Notes under the pieces: model-generated
Database searches by the model: none
What the model saw: the letters and a program-made list of their open reading frames with translations, nothing else
What the model was told of the DNA's origin: nothing
NCBI GenBank assembly: GCA_036897095.1
Contig: JAYMSP010001644.1
Span: 1 to 30,035, forward strand
DNA from: Plantago elongata
Lineage: Eukaryota; Streptophyta; Magnoliopsida; Lamiales; Plantaginaceae
DNA: 30,035 nucleotides
Direction of reading: 5' to 3'
Made by a program: the position numbers and the translations under genes
Shown: positions 9,290 through 18,707 of the stretch, in pieces
How positions within the stretch are numbered: the stretch's first letter is position 1
Layout: every line of letters starts with the position of its first letter

Positions 9290-12057
9290 AATTTACATGT
9301 TTTACTCAATGATTTATTCGATCCGAATTCGACCAATTCAAAAATCTTGGAATACATTTAGACATATATTCTACGTGGCTCTGAATATACTATTTAACAA
9401 ATGTGATAGTTCTATTACACTTGTAAAATTTTAAGTTTTAATTGTTGATCTGTTCTCGCTTAATATATCTACTCTAAATAAGTAATAAATTAAAAGTCAT
9501 CAATATGTCATGAACTTCTTGATCGAAAGACTACTAATCGCAACCAAGACTTATGAACTCCATGTCAATATATAACTATGAAGATATTACATTGAAAGTT
9601 TATTTTGTAACTTTTAGTCTGTAAAAAAACCCTAAAACGTATTCCATCGGAATCGGAAGTGATCTTTGTGGCCTAGTGGGCATCCTTTATGTTTAATGGA
9701 AAGTTTTTAAATAATATTTAAAGATTAAAAGATGGTAAAAAGTGATAATATCATAAATTGTGTGTAGTTTAAATTATTTATTATACATTTGAAGTGGACA
9801 TAAGATTTACTTCTTTAATAATATATTATATATGTTGTGTATATATGATGATGAAAAATGTTAAATGTATGAGTGGTATGATTATTATGCGAAAGTAGTT
9901 TTCACATTATTATAACAAAAGTATTACTTTTACATCTAGCAACAATATTCCACTTTGTTGCCTCAGTGTGTGCAAGTTCTTATTCTGCATTACCAAACTC
10001 GATGAATTAGTCTATAGTACTGTGGAGTAAATTATTGAGTTGAAAAGGGGTGAGTATTAAATACTGTAATGTGCCATGAAAGCCATGAGTTAACCATTTC
10101 CGCATAAAAAGAAATATTCCGACCTCGACCTGATATTCCTAGAATTATAAAACTTAAAGTAAAGAATCACAAAATTAGCCGAACACTTTAGTAGAGTTGA
10201 GGTCCGTGATCTCATGCCCAAGCATGAAGGCTATTATATACTAACTATACGAAATTTGCAATATTTATAAACCATGTAATTTGTCCAATTTACACATTAT
10301 GAGCTTTAATTATGATGTGGAGTATGAGTTATACTACTACCTATATATAGCACCGCTATGAATAATAAAAAGTTCGATCTTTAACTCATAGGAAATTAAT
10401 TGAAATTAAAATTATATTCTCTTCGTCTGATCTCAAAATGCATATGTTAGATATCGTACTTTACTCGGTACATGTACTAAAAACGGAATCAAGAACACAA
10501 ATTCAGTTATTAAAGGTAGTATGAATTCCTTGTGCCATCAACATCATTAAGCTGGACTTAGGTAAGTTTTAACTTCTTGGCCATGAATTAATAAATTATC
10601 AGCTATACTTTATGGTAAAGTTAATGAGCATAATTAGGCTTAAGGTTTAGCCTTACTCGTTTTGTTAAAGTTGAATTAATTAAATAGTAAAAAGATTGAA
10701 TTAAAGTGGATAGTGCAGCTCCACCTAGTTAGATAAATATTTTTAGAAGTGTAAATTCATTGGAGTGAGGAAAGTAACGCATGTGATGTGAATGAAACCT
10801 TGGTTATACAAGTTTCACTTTTCTTCAAGTCTTCTCTTCTCTTTTGATGATAACGGCGTAAAAGATTTTATTTTATGCATGTATGTACTCTTTGCTTTAA
10901 TTCTATTTTTAATTTACTGTTCTTTTCCATAAGAAAAAGGCTTCGAAATGAGTAGACAATCATTCTTCCAACTTGGTTCTCTCCATACCCTATCCATTAT
11001 TTAATACTACTACAAGCTTTCGAATACAAAATTCCAGCATTCTTTAATTTTCACATGAATATTTAATACATCGATGTGACATTGATATCTAATTAGTATT
11101 TAAAGAATTGAAATTCTTTTATTCCAATTCAAGAATTACCGAACATCAGTAGTGTTCGATCATAATCATCCATTCGATCTTTGAGCTATAATCCCACACT
11201 GCATATATAGTCCACGACACATTGATCAATCGGAGTTGCGCAAACATAGGCCTGAGTGAAAATGATTACATAGGCCGAGTTTACACTAGCGAGTTCCATA
11301 TCACAAATTAAGTTGATCGAGTTCATCATTGGTAATAGTTCGAGTATGTCTTGAATTTTTATTTGAAAACTTAGAAAAATGAAAATTAATCCACAAATAT
11401 ATCGCCACATGGTGTGTGTAATGGAATTTCTTGGACTAATAGAAACTTGTGTGAGAAGTACAAATTGATATTTCCATGCACGATTTGTAGGGATGTGTGT
11501 GTACCTATACACTTCTAATTCTTTACATTTTGTTAGCAATCGAGTATGCTCCACATCCAGGTTGTAGTATACTACTTTCGGATGAGATTGAACTATATAC
11601 AATTATTTCATTTTTTTAATATTTATTTCCACTTAATAAATATTCCTTTATCTTTCATCCTTTAGCAGCAAGCTATAGCAAGTGAGTTTACACATAGGAT
11701 GTAAATATTTTAATTAACAATAATAATATATAGTACGTCTTTTATAAAATACGACTTGAATAAATATAATCTTTAACTTCAAATATATAAAATATTGCAT
11801 TATACAATTTACTTATACTACTCTAACCCGGTCCAAAGTAATGTTATTGGGCCATATCAAAATTCTATATAAATTAAAAAGGTGAAAGGAAAACTAAAAA
11901 TAAAACAATAATAGCAATGTAGGATGCCCATTAGGATATGAAAGGAATTTTGCCCCAATTTTGAAAGTGGTTAATTAAACGTAGCATCCTTCAAGAGCAA
12001 GTCTCGTAAAATATATACTTCCATTTTTTTTAATGAAATTATAAAAATATTATATTA
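9290..12057. other. AT-rich intergenic stretch; no convincing gene
   Basis: About 2.8 kb of AT-rich sequence. The only long open frame is the 138-codon one at 11186-11602 on the - strand, listed separately. No terminal repeats, tRNA or SINE boxes were seen. It ends where the 5' LTR of the gypsy-type element begins. Confidence 0.5.
11186..11602 (-). other. Unidentified 138-codon open frame, possibly a gene relic
   Basis: The frame runs 138 codons without a stop in AT-rich DNA, which is longer than most chance frames here. The N-terminal third (QSHPKVVYYNLDVEHTR, then ELEVYRYTHIPTN) faintly recalls the C-terminal beta-strands of plant F-box-associated domains. No F-box is seen upstream on the - strand, and the second half looks unstructured. 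I see no splice-linked exons. It could be a decayed F-box C-terminus or a chance open frame; I do not assign a function. Confidence 0.2.
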
Positions 12058-12494
12058 TGTAATGGCCAAATTATGCAGCCCAGTCTAGTTAGTATCAACC
12101 CGTTCAAGTCCATTCTCTAGCCCATTTTCTATTTTCGTTATGTTATTTTGACGTTTTTCGTTGGTAACCAGTTGAGGAGGTCAGCAACACCTGTTGTACC
12201 ATGTTATAACTAACTTGCAGCGGAATACAGAGAATGGAGTATATCATCCTCCACTATGGCGTGATATCACTCAGGTGTATGTGAGGTATTATTCCCTCAC
12301 AACGCATTTCATCATATCTCTCTCTTATCCATTCCATAACAGTTACTTATTTTTCATTTTTCGTCCACAGATTTCGGATGCTGGATCAATCAACCTTATT
12401 TTCGATCATTGTGTTTTGTGTTATTGTTATTTGTTATTCAAACTTGGCTTGTAATCTGAGACTTTGGTTATAATCAAGCTAGTGTTTATGTTAT
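12058..12494 (+). repeat. 5' LTR of the chimeric gypsy element (3' end truncated)
   Basis: It starts TGTAATGGCC and aligns along its length with 14770 onward (start TGTAACGGCCC). Shared blocks include 'aggaggtcagcaacacctgt', 'gaatggagtatatcatcc' and 'gtgttttgtgttattg'. By eye identity is roughly 85-90 %, so the insertion is old. The alignment stops at 'gtttatgttat' (12494), whereas the 3' LTR runs about 24 bp further to a terminal CA. Confidence 0.85.
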
Positions 12495-12495
12495 C

Positions 12496-13155
12496 AAGTT
12501 TGACCTGCTAGAGGCTGTAAAGAATTCTTCAATGGTGCCATTCTCCCTGTTGGTATCTCATCTACTTCTATTGCTCTTATTCCAAAAGTGGACAACCCTT
12601 CCTCCTGGGCTCATTTCAGACCTATTAGCTTGTGCAACTTCACACACAAAATCATTACCAAGCTGTTGAATGATAGGCTTGCTCGGGTTCTTCCATCTAT
12701 AATCTCAACAGGATAACATTCTACTTACTCAGGAGCTTGTCCATTCCTTGGATGCCAACACTAGAGATGCAAACCTGGTGATGCAACTAGACATGCTAAA
12801 AGCCTATGATAGGCTTAATTGGGCCTTCCTGGAAAAAATCATGAAAGCCTTTGACTTTTCTGAGTGTTGGTGTGATTTAGTACTCAGGTCCCTGAATAAT
12901 TGCCATTTTGGAGTCATAGTAAATGGTGTCTTCTCCGGATTCATCAGATCAAATCATGCGTTGAGGCAGGGAGATCCACTTTCGCCTGCGCTTTTCATCA
13001 TTGCTGGAAAGTACCTATCAAGAGGTCTGAATAGACTTTTCTCTGAAAACCTCAGTCTGTACTACTCCACCAAAAGAGGTTTGCAAGTTAGCCACCTAGC
13101 TTATGCTGATGACTTAATTATCTTCACCCAAGGATCTCAACATGGTCTGCAGCAG
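12496..13155 (+). pseudogene. L1-type (non-LTR, LINE) reverse transcriptase fragment
   Basis: Translation gives hallmarks of plant L1-like LINE reverse transcriptase in order: SIALIPKVDNPSSWAHFRPI (about 12570-12630), NILLTQELVHSLDA, the catalytic LDMLKAYDRLNW (about 12790-12825), RQGDPLSPALF (about 12965-13000) and LAYADDLIIF with the YADD active site (about 13100-13130). It has at least two frameshifts, near 12522 and near 12700. The endonuclease domain, the C-terminal part, an A-rich tail and target duplications are missing. Its left edge fuses to the truncated 5' LTR and its right edge to gypsy integrase at about 13153-13160, so it is a fragment inside the chimeric element and not an independent insertion. 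Confidence 0.9.
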
Positions 13156-13352
13156 ATGTAGTGTTTCAGAGTACATTTTGGCAAGAATTCTTCAAGTTGT
13201 AGGGCACTAAATTGCAGATGAGCACAACCCACCATCCTCGAAGTGATGGGCAGACAGAGTGCATGAACCGTTGCCTAGAGACATACCTCTGTTGTATGAT
13301 CTCTAATCATCATAAGAAATGGGTGTCATGGCTACTAGGGCTGCGCAACAGA

Positions 13353-13502
13353 CGGATACGGATCAATCCGCATCCGTTTAACCGGATATCCGGTCAAACG
13401 GATGGAAAAATAGTCCATCCGTTATCCAATCCGTTCCGAGCGGATTGGATACGGATAAATCCGGCGGATAACGGATAAATCCGCCCGATATCCGTTATCC
13501 GG
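13353..13502. repeat. Left subterminal CGGATA/TATCCG array of the hAT element
   Basis: This is a dense cluster of CGGATA, ATCCG and GGATATCC words on both strands, many forming small palindromes. Subterminal short repeats are where hAT transposases bind in well-studied members, so this is probably the binding region. The binding role is inferred from the family. Confidence 0.8.
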
Positions 13503-13578
13503 TAAAAAAAAAATCAACACCCATAGAACAACCCATCATCCCCTTTCTCTCTAAAAAACGACCAAATCATCATCAACA

Positions 13579-13854
13579 ATGGCATACATGCCGACACCAG
13601 AAGCCACAGTCGACGACGTCGACATGAAAGACTTCGGATTCAACGGCATCACTCTCCTCGCCAAGCTCACCATTTCCAACCCTTACTCCGTCTCCATCCC
13701 CATCTGCACATCAAATACTCCGTCAAGAGCGCCGCCAAGGAGATCGCCTGCGGTGACATTCCCGATCCAGGATCCATCATTCCGACTAGATCCCATGGCG
13801 ATTTCTCTACTGGTAACAACCAATCGAGAATCGAGAATGAAATACAAGCCCTAA
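13579..13854 (+). pseudogene. Captured LEA14 (LEA_2 / WHy-type desiccation protein) fragment inside a hAT element
   Basis: From the ATG at 13579 the peptide runs MPTPEATVDDVDMKDFGFNG, then LLAKLTISNPYSVSIPIC (to codon 43). This matches the start of the LEA_2 domain of LEA14-like proteins, small cytosolic proteins linked to drought and salt tolerance. A one-base shift near 13708 moves the match to the next frame, which reads IKYSVKSAAKEIACGDIPD and PGS (from 13710 to about 13780) and then loses similarity. So about 200 bp of coding sequence was picked up, perhaps with some 5' leader (CAACACCCATAG onward). It is GC-rich (C-ending codons) against an AT-rich host element, a sign of different origin. 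The rest of LEA14 is absent and the frame is broken, so no working protein is expected. Confidence 0.85.
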
Positions 13855-13925
13855 CTGTACAACACTATATCCTTTGAGAGTCTTCAAAACTCTTTGATTG
13901 GATTTACTTTGCGTTTTAGTGGATC

Positions 13926-14045
13926 GAGGAGAATGGAGAAGACGAAATGAGAGAATGGAGAAGAGAATGGAGAAATGAGAGAATGGAGAAGACGAAATGA
14001 GAGAATGTAGAAGATGAAATGGAGAAGACGTGAAATGGAGAAGAC
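13926..14045 (+). repeat. GA-rich minisatellite GAGAATGGAGAAGACGAAAT
   Basis: These are imperfect tandem copies of a roughly 15-20 bp unit built from GAGAATGGAGAA and GACGAAATGA, inside the hAT element downstream of the LEA14-like fragment. It has no coding support. Its expansion may have happened within the element or at the donor locus. Confidence 0.8.
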
Positions 14046-14106
14046 GGCTACTAGGAGTAGACTAGAGAATTAGGGCAAAAAATGTAAAATAACAAAAATA
14101 CCCCTG

Positions 14107-14250
14107 TCTAACGGATAAACGGATATCCGTGGATATCCGGCGGATTTATCCGTTCAAAACGACTGAAGGAAAACCCCCTCCACGATCCGGTCCGTTTTTT
14201 AACGGATCGATCCGTATCCATCCGTTTTTGCGGATACGGATAAAATGAGC
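14107..14250. repeat. Right subterminal CGGATA/TATCCG array of the hAT element
   Basis: This is the counterpart of the left array, with words such as AACGGATAAACGGATATCCG and GATCGATCCGTATCC. It reaches to within about 10 bp of the right terminal repeat. Together the two arrays account for about a third of the element. Confidence 0.8.
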
Positions 14251-14756
14251 AGCCCTAATGGCTACCATTGGCCGAATGGTGGTACCATACTAGTTACCAC
14301 CATTCCCTCAAGTCTACACCATTTTAGGCTCTCTATGGATATACTCCACGATAGTTGTCTATTGGTAATACTCTTCTCAAGCGGAAAACAAAACTTTCAG
14401 TCGAGTTTTTTGGTCCTTTCCAGATCATAGAACGCATAGGTCCTGTGGCATATAGGCTTCAGTTACCGGAGGGCACGAAAATGCATGATGTGTTCCATGT
14501 TTCTCTCTTGAAGAAACGAATTAAAACTCGTCTTACTCCCAATCCAACCTTGCCAGAGTATAACAATGATGGCTCGCCTCATGTTTACCCAGTTGCAGTT
14601 CTGGATACTCGTTACATTAAGGTTCGCCATAAATTAGTACAGGAGGTGCTTATTCATTGGAGCAACCTAGTGCCTAAAGAAGCTACTTGGGAACGTTGCG
14701 AGATCATCAAGATGCAGTTTCCTGCAATTTCTCTTCCTTGAGGTCAAGGACAATTT

Positions 14757-14766
14757 AAGGGGGCGG
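14757..14766 (+). other. Polypurine tract of the gypsy element
   Basis: AAGGGGGCGG lies 3 bp upstream of the TG that starts the 3' LTR, the expected place for the plus-strand primer of an LTR retrotransposon. It supports both the orientation and the left limit of the 3' LTR. Confidence 0.75.
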
Positions 14767-14769
14767 TAA

Positions 14770-15219
14770 TGTAACGGCCCAAATTACGCAGCTCCGTCCA
14801 GTTAGTATCAATCCGTTCAAGTCTAGTCTCTAGCCCATTTTCTATTTTATTTATGTTATTTTGACATTTTCCGTTGGTAACCGGTCGAGGAGGTCAGCAA
14901 CACCTGTTGTAGCAGGTTATAACTAACTTGCAGCAGAATACAGGGAATGGAGTATATCATCCTCCACTTTGACGTGATATCACTGATCAGGTGTATGTGA
15001 GGTATTATTCTCTCTCAACGCATTTCATCATCTCTCTCTTATCCATTCCATAACAGTTACTTATTTTCCAAAGATTTCGAATGCTGGATCAATCAACCTT
15101 AGTTTCGATCATTGTGTTTTGTGTTATTGTTATTTGTTATTCGAACTTAACTTGTAATCTGAGACTTTGATTATAATCAAGCTAATGTTTATGTTATTCT
15201 CCTCGACTAGGTCATAACA
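14770..15219 (+). repeat. 3' LTR of the chimeric gypsy element
   Basis: It begins TGTAACGGCCC and ends ...GTCATAACA, so it has the TG...CA ends of an LTR, and it follows the polypurine tract directly. It aligns with 12058-12494 and is about 24 bp longer at its right end. The 5-mer TATTG that follows nearly matches TATTA before the 5' LTR. Confidence 0.85.
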
Positions 15220-15443
15220 TATTGATGTACAATTAATAAAAGGAGGAAGAGTGTGACATATACTTATAGTGCAAGTACTATGGGTTTCCTATTAATAATA
15301 TTTTGGGACAACAACAATTTTTCATCAATTCAATATAATTTGTTCATCGATTGGAACCTATGCAATCGGATAAAGTAAAGTATTACAACTCATTACTTTT
15401 ATTACTAAGTATCTCTTCTCTTATTAAAAATTATTTAAATTTC

Positions 15444-15580
15444 GTTCAGCTCAGTTAAATTCAATTTAACTTAATTTAATTTAATTATAATTTATATTAT
15501 ATATAATTTAATTTAATAAAATATAATACAGTTCAGTTAATTTAATTTAATTATATTTCATTCAATTCAATTTTAATTAA
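15444..15580. repeat. Low-complexity TTCAATTTAATT / CAGTTCAGTT run
   Basis: This run consists of short words such as TTAAATTCAATTTAA, TAATTTAATTTAA and ACAGTTCAGTTAATTT. It has the same flavour as runs at 9129, 18318, 19384 and 20040, and probably derives from one dispersed repeat family; the parent is not identified. Confidence 0.6.
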
Positions 15581-16454
15581 AAATAATATAGCTTAAATGT
15601 ACGATGCTTACCCATATCATGAAAAGTATTGAATTAGATATGTGATGTACCAGTGTTTGACACGGTTTTGCAGGTGACTATTTTCGTCATCTTTTCTCAT
15701 TTTTATTTTTTACTTATCTTTTTTTCCTTTAATCAATTATTTGTTGTTTTCATTTCAATAATTTTAATAAGCCAACCTAATACGGGTCTAACCCCTTAGA
15801 CCAACGAGGTTATTCATGAATAAATACACACATCTTATTAATATAATTAAAGCCTGCATGAATTTACTTTTTAAAAAAATACACAAAATGCCTAATGCCA
15901 TGGGAAAATAGTTCTCTACATATATACATATATACCATTTTGCACAACCGATTTTAACGGTGTTGGATGTTAAAATCTAGCCCCTCAAGTCCTCATCAAG
16001 CTCTAGACTGTCACAATATGTGCTTGTAGCGGTAGGGTTTACAGGGTGGCTCACACCGTCCAGATAGTTTAATACTTTGACCCGAATGACACTTTTGGTC
16101 ATTCCCAATCTAATACTAGCTACTTGTAAATTGTAACAATCCGATAATTAATGGGTCAAGACCCAGTCTATTAGACAGGTGGGGACTCATAACTGGTCCA
16201 CACACGTCTCGTTCGTATGATATCATATCATATTATCATCTTTGGACAATTATGTACTAAATTTTCTTTTGGAACCAATCAAAAGGTCCAATCTTATAGG
16301 AGAGTGGCAACCTACATATACCATTTACCACAACGCTTTTTAATTGATGTGCATTATTACAAATTATGTGTATAATTTGTTGAAATATTAATATTTGATA
16401 GTATTTTTAACACATAATAATTTATATAAATTAAGTAAACTTCATTTTTTTTCA

Positions 16455-16530
16455 AACGATTAAAGGGTGACTCGAACCCCAAACTTATTAGTTGGAGGTG
16501 AAGCGTCTTACCAACTAAGTTGCGTTTTGT
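16455..16530 (-). mobile_element. tRNA-derived SINE-like element
   Basis: On the - strand, CGCAACTTAGTTGGTAAGACG contains a tRNA-like A box (TTAGTTGGTAAGACG, 16518-16504). About 25 bp further is a B box, GGTTCGAGTCAC (16478-16467), and soon after an A-rich run. These are the internal RNA polymerase III promoter and tail layout of plant SINEs. It does not fold as an intact tRNA. A related copy lies at 25710-25795 on the + strand, which argues for a dispersed family. Confidence 0.7.
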
Positions 16531-16675
16531 TGTTTAAGTAATTAAGAAAGTAAACTTAAGTTACAACATGTGATATTCAAATGTTGAAGAAAAGTTTAAA
16601 AAGTGTGGATTGTTGGAACATAAGAGAGAGTTTTATCCGATTTATCATTCAATATGGTATTTTAAAACTAAGAGA

Positions 16676-16749
16676 TTAATTATATATCAAAAAGATAAAA
16701 AATTATATTGTCTATTTTCTTGACCATATACTTTTTGATATATAATTAA
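16676..16749. repeat. 19-bp perfect inverted repeat
   Basis: TTAATTATATATCAAAAAG (16676-16694) is the exact reverse complement of 16731-16749, with a 36-bp loop. It is too short and AT-rich to name as a known MITE; it could be a tiny deletion derivative of one or a hairpin formed by chance local inversion. Confidence 0.7.
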
Positions 16750-18317
16750 GGTCGGTTGTACGTACGCATACTAAGCCTGAGATATAAATTAAACAAGCGC
16801 GTCTGGGAAAAATACACATGAAGTCCAATGGTGATTAAACTATTAAAAAGTTGGTTTATAAAATCTATAGATAATAACTACTAGCATTAGTTGTTGCGAT
16901 CACGCGTGGAGCTAAAAGTGTTCACTATATATCATTTCAAGCTATAAATTAATAATGTTGATCATGAATTGTTTATGATTTTCTTCTAAAAGCCTAATAC
17001 GAAATGTATTCTTCGTGGAAGTATGATGTTTGATTTTGTGATAGTTTTTTTTATACAGAAAATCAATGGAAAGTGACTTGTAAAAGTTTTAGTGATGAGA
17101 TTTGGTTTGAGTATTTTGGCGGTGTGTGGCAGATACTTTGAATGAGGTGGTTTAGGTGTTGTTGTTTGGATTAATGTTTATAATTTGGAATTTCTGGTAC
17201 GGCAAATTAATTAAATACTATCGGACACACATTCTAAATGTATATATATGTATAGTAGTGTGATATGCTTTAATTTTGATGGTTAAACAGTCGTCTTCGT
17301 GTACGAAATTTCCATGCAACTTAATTGGCATGCTTACGATCGAGCTTAGGGTGCATGAGACGGTGGTTATTTTGTTTATTTCAAATGTACAAAGTGCAAT
17401 TTTTCAGATCGGTGTACATTAATTCAATCACTTTTAAAAGTACATCTCTTTCTGTCTCAGTTTCGATTTATAGACGGTAAACACCATCTATTTGTATTGC
17501 TACTGAATATATCAGATTGATTGTGAAGTAGTTAACTATGATGTGTATATCAATCATTATTCCAGCCCATGTCACATTTAATATGTATAGTTGAAGCTAT
17601 ATTGTGATTGCAAATGCAATTGTTGATCTACAATTATGTACGTACTGACTAAATTAGATCGCTCTAAACAAAGGCAAAATCTTGCAAATCTAACTAATCC
17701 TATCATAAATTTAGGAGATTATAATCATAGATTGTATCGTTTCTTTCATTATCTAAAGTGACTCACTGAATCTTTTCAACATCATAAGAGAATTTTTCAA
17801 TGATGGAAGGAATATGGGCAGGAATATAAATTGTGATAAGATTTGACTACATTTATTATATGAGACCACTAGTATAATGTCTAGTTTAATAAAATTAACT
17901 GAAAAATTAATTAGTAGCTGAAAAGGTAGTTGGTAGTTAAATAATTAGTTGGTATTTGATTGTCTGATTAAATAGTTTTTTTTTCAACAAACTAATTTGA
18001 TTAGATTCTCAAATCAACTAACTTCAAGCTAGCTTGTTTGAAAAACTACGTGTTAGAATTTTTTATTAAAAAATACCTATAAAGTTAAAAATACAATGGT
18101 AATCAGAGCCTAAATCATACTTTCGTCCTTACCCTTGTCACCATGGTGGTTAAGAGTCTTAAGACAATAGTACTATCACTCTATTTTTTTCATCTCCTTT
18201 CCAAAAACATAACAAAGAAAGTAAAAATGAAACACGTTTGATATTCCACAGCCTGAATTTTAACTAAATTATAGTAGTATAGAATATAACTAAAATTTTA
18301 TCTTTTTATTTGAAGAT

Positions 18318-18405
18318 TCATTCACTTCAGTTCAGTTCTACTTAATTATATTTTACAGATCAATTCAGTATTTCAATTCAATTCAAAAAATTACAAACTC
18401 AATCT
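18318..18405. repeat. CAGTTCAGTT / TTCAATTCAATT run
   Basis: Words such as ACTTCAGTTCAGTTCTAC and ATTTCAATTCAATTCAAAA recur here. It lies on the left side of the pogo-like element, while a very similar run (19384-19523) lies on its right side. The two may be one repeat split by that insertion. Confidence 0.6.
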
Positions 18406-18426
18406 AAATTAAAATGGAACGTGTTA

Positions 18427-18488
18427 ATTTTGTATTAAACATCCAATAAAACTTACTATTTTGTATTAAACATCCAATAAAACTTACT
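18427..18488. repeat. 31-bp perfect tandem duplication
   Basis: The 31-bp unit starting ATTTTGTATTAAACATCC occurs twice in direct succession (18427-18457 and 18458-18488) with no difference. Perfect identity in otherwise decayed DNA points to a recent local slippage or repair event. Confidence 0.9.
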
Positions 18489-18707
18489 TTAGAAATAGGG
18501 TGGGAGGGACTGGAGAGTATAGAATATCATAGCCTGCATACCTAGGATGCGGTAAAACCTCGATAAATTAATAGCCTCGATAAAATTAATATTTTGTCCA
18601 GTATCAATTTGAGACCAGTACAAAATTGACCTCCAATATAAAATAATAAGATAATAACTTTTTTGAAATCCTGTGTATATATATATTAGTCCCAACAAAA
18701 TTATAAA

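Larger units (their letters stand above)
13336..14257. mobile_element. Non-autonomous hAT element carrying a LEA14-like gene fragment (Pack-hAT type)
   Basis: The ends are TAGGGCTGCGCA (left) and, on the opposite strand, TAGGGCTGCTCA (right), a 12-bp inverted repeat with one mismatch and the TAGGG start common in hAT elements. A perfect 8-bp target duplication, ATGGCTAC, flanks it at 13328-13335 and 14258-14265. Removing the element and one copy restores the gypsy integrase reading frame (SWL|PLAEWW), which confirms the limits. Subterminal CGGATA/TATCCG-rich arrays occupy about 13353-13502 and 14107-14250. There is no transposase; the interior holds a LEA14-like fragment and a GA-rich minisatellite. 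It is younger than its gypsy host, and the unchanged target duplication suggests a fairly recent jump. Confidence 0.93.
13155..14741 (+). pseudogene. Ty3/gypsy integrase C-terminal relic, split by a hAT insertion
   Basis: The left part (13155-13335) reads VFQSTFWQEFFKL, an in-frame stop, then TKLQMSTTHHPRSDGQTE, whose final Glu corresponds to the last acidic residue of the integrase DDE triad, followed by CMNRCLETYL and KKWVSWL. After the hAT element the frame resumes with PLAEWWYHTSYHH (from 14264), as expected for gypsy integrase. It then has stops and lacks roughly 70-80 family-typical residues near 14355. It continues with FFGPFQIIERIGPVAYRLQL, HDVFHVSLLKK and an end resembling the chromodomain-like tail of this group (HWSNLVPKEATWE), with TGA at 14739-14741. 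The zinc finger and the first two catalytic Asp residues are absent. Confidence 0.88.
12058..15219 (+). mobile_element. Chimeric Ty3/gypsy-type LTR retroelement (LTR - LINE fragment - integrase end - LTR)
   Basis: Two related LTRs (12058-12494 and 14770-15219) in the same orientation bound this unit. Flanking 5-mers TATTA (12053-12057) and TATTG (15220-15224) look like a slightly mutated 5-bp target duplication, so the whole structure probably inserted as one unit. Inside, gag, protease, gypsy reverse transcriptase, RNase H and most of integrase are missing. An L1-type LINE reverse-transcriptase fragment stands in their place, followed by the end of the gypsy integrase, a G-rich polypurine tract and the 3' LTR. 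The last 24 bp or so of the 5' LTR and the primer-binding site are also missing. A later hAT insertion at 13336-14257 splits the integrase. The element cannot be autonomous. Confidence 0.8.
15220..18289. other. AT-rich intergenic stretch with small repeats only
   Basis: About 3 kb with no recognised gene. It holds an AT-rich CAGTTCAATT-type run (15444-15580), a SINE-like element (about 16455-16530, - strand) and a 19-bp perfect inverted repeat (16676-16749), listed separately. The stretch 15950-16220 is more GC-rich than its flanks but gave no recognisable product. Confidence 0.5.

Noticed and set aside
13579-13854. A functional LEA14 gene
   Set aside because: The frame shifts near 13708, only the first part of the domain is present, and it sits wholly inside a hAT element; it is a captured fragment.
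16467-16518. A tRNA gene on the - strand (A and B boxes present)
   Set aside because: The sequence around the boxes does not give paired acceptor and anticodon arms, and a second copy shares non-tRNA sequence; a SINE fits better.
18489-18698. 69-codon open frame on the - strand
   Set aside because: It lies over the left terminal repeat and non-coding end of the pogo-like element.
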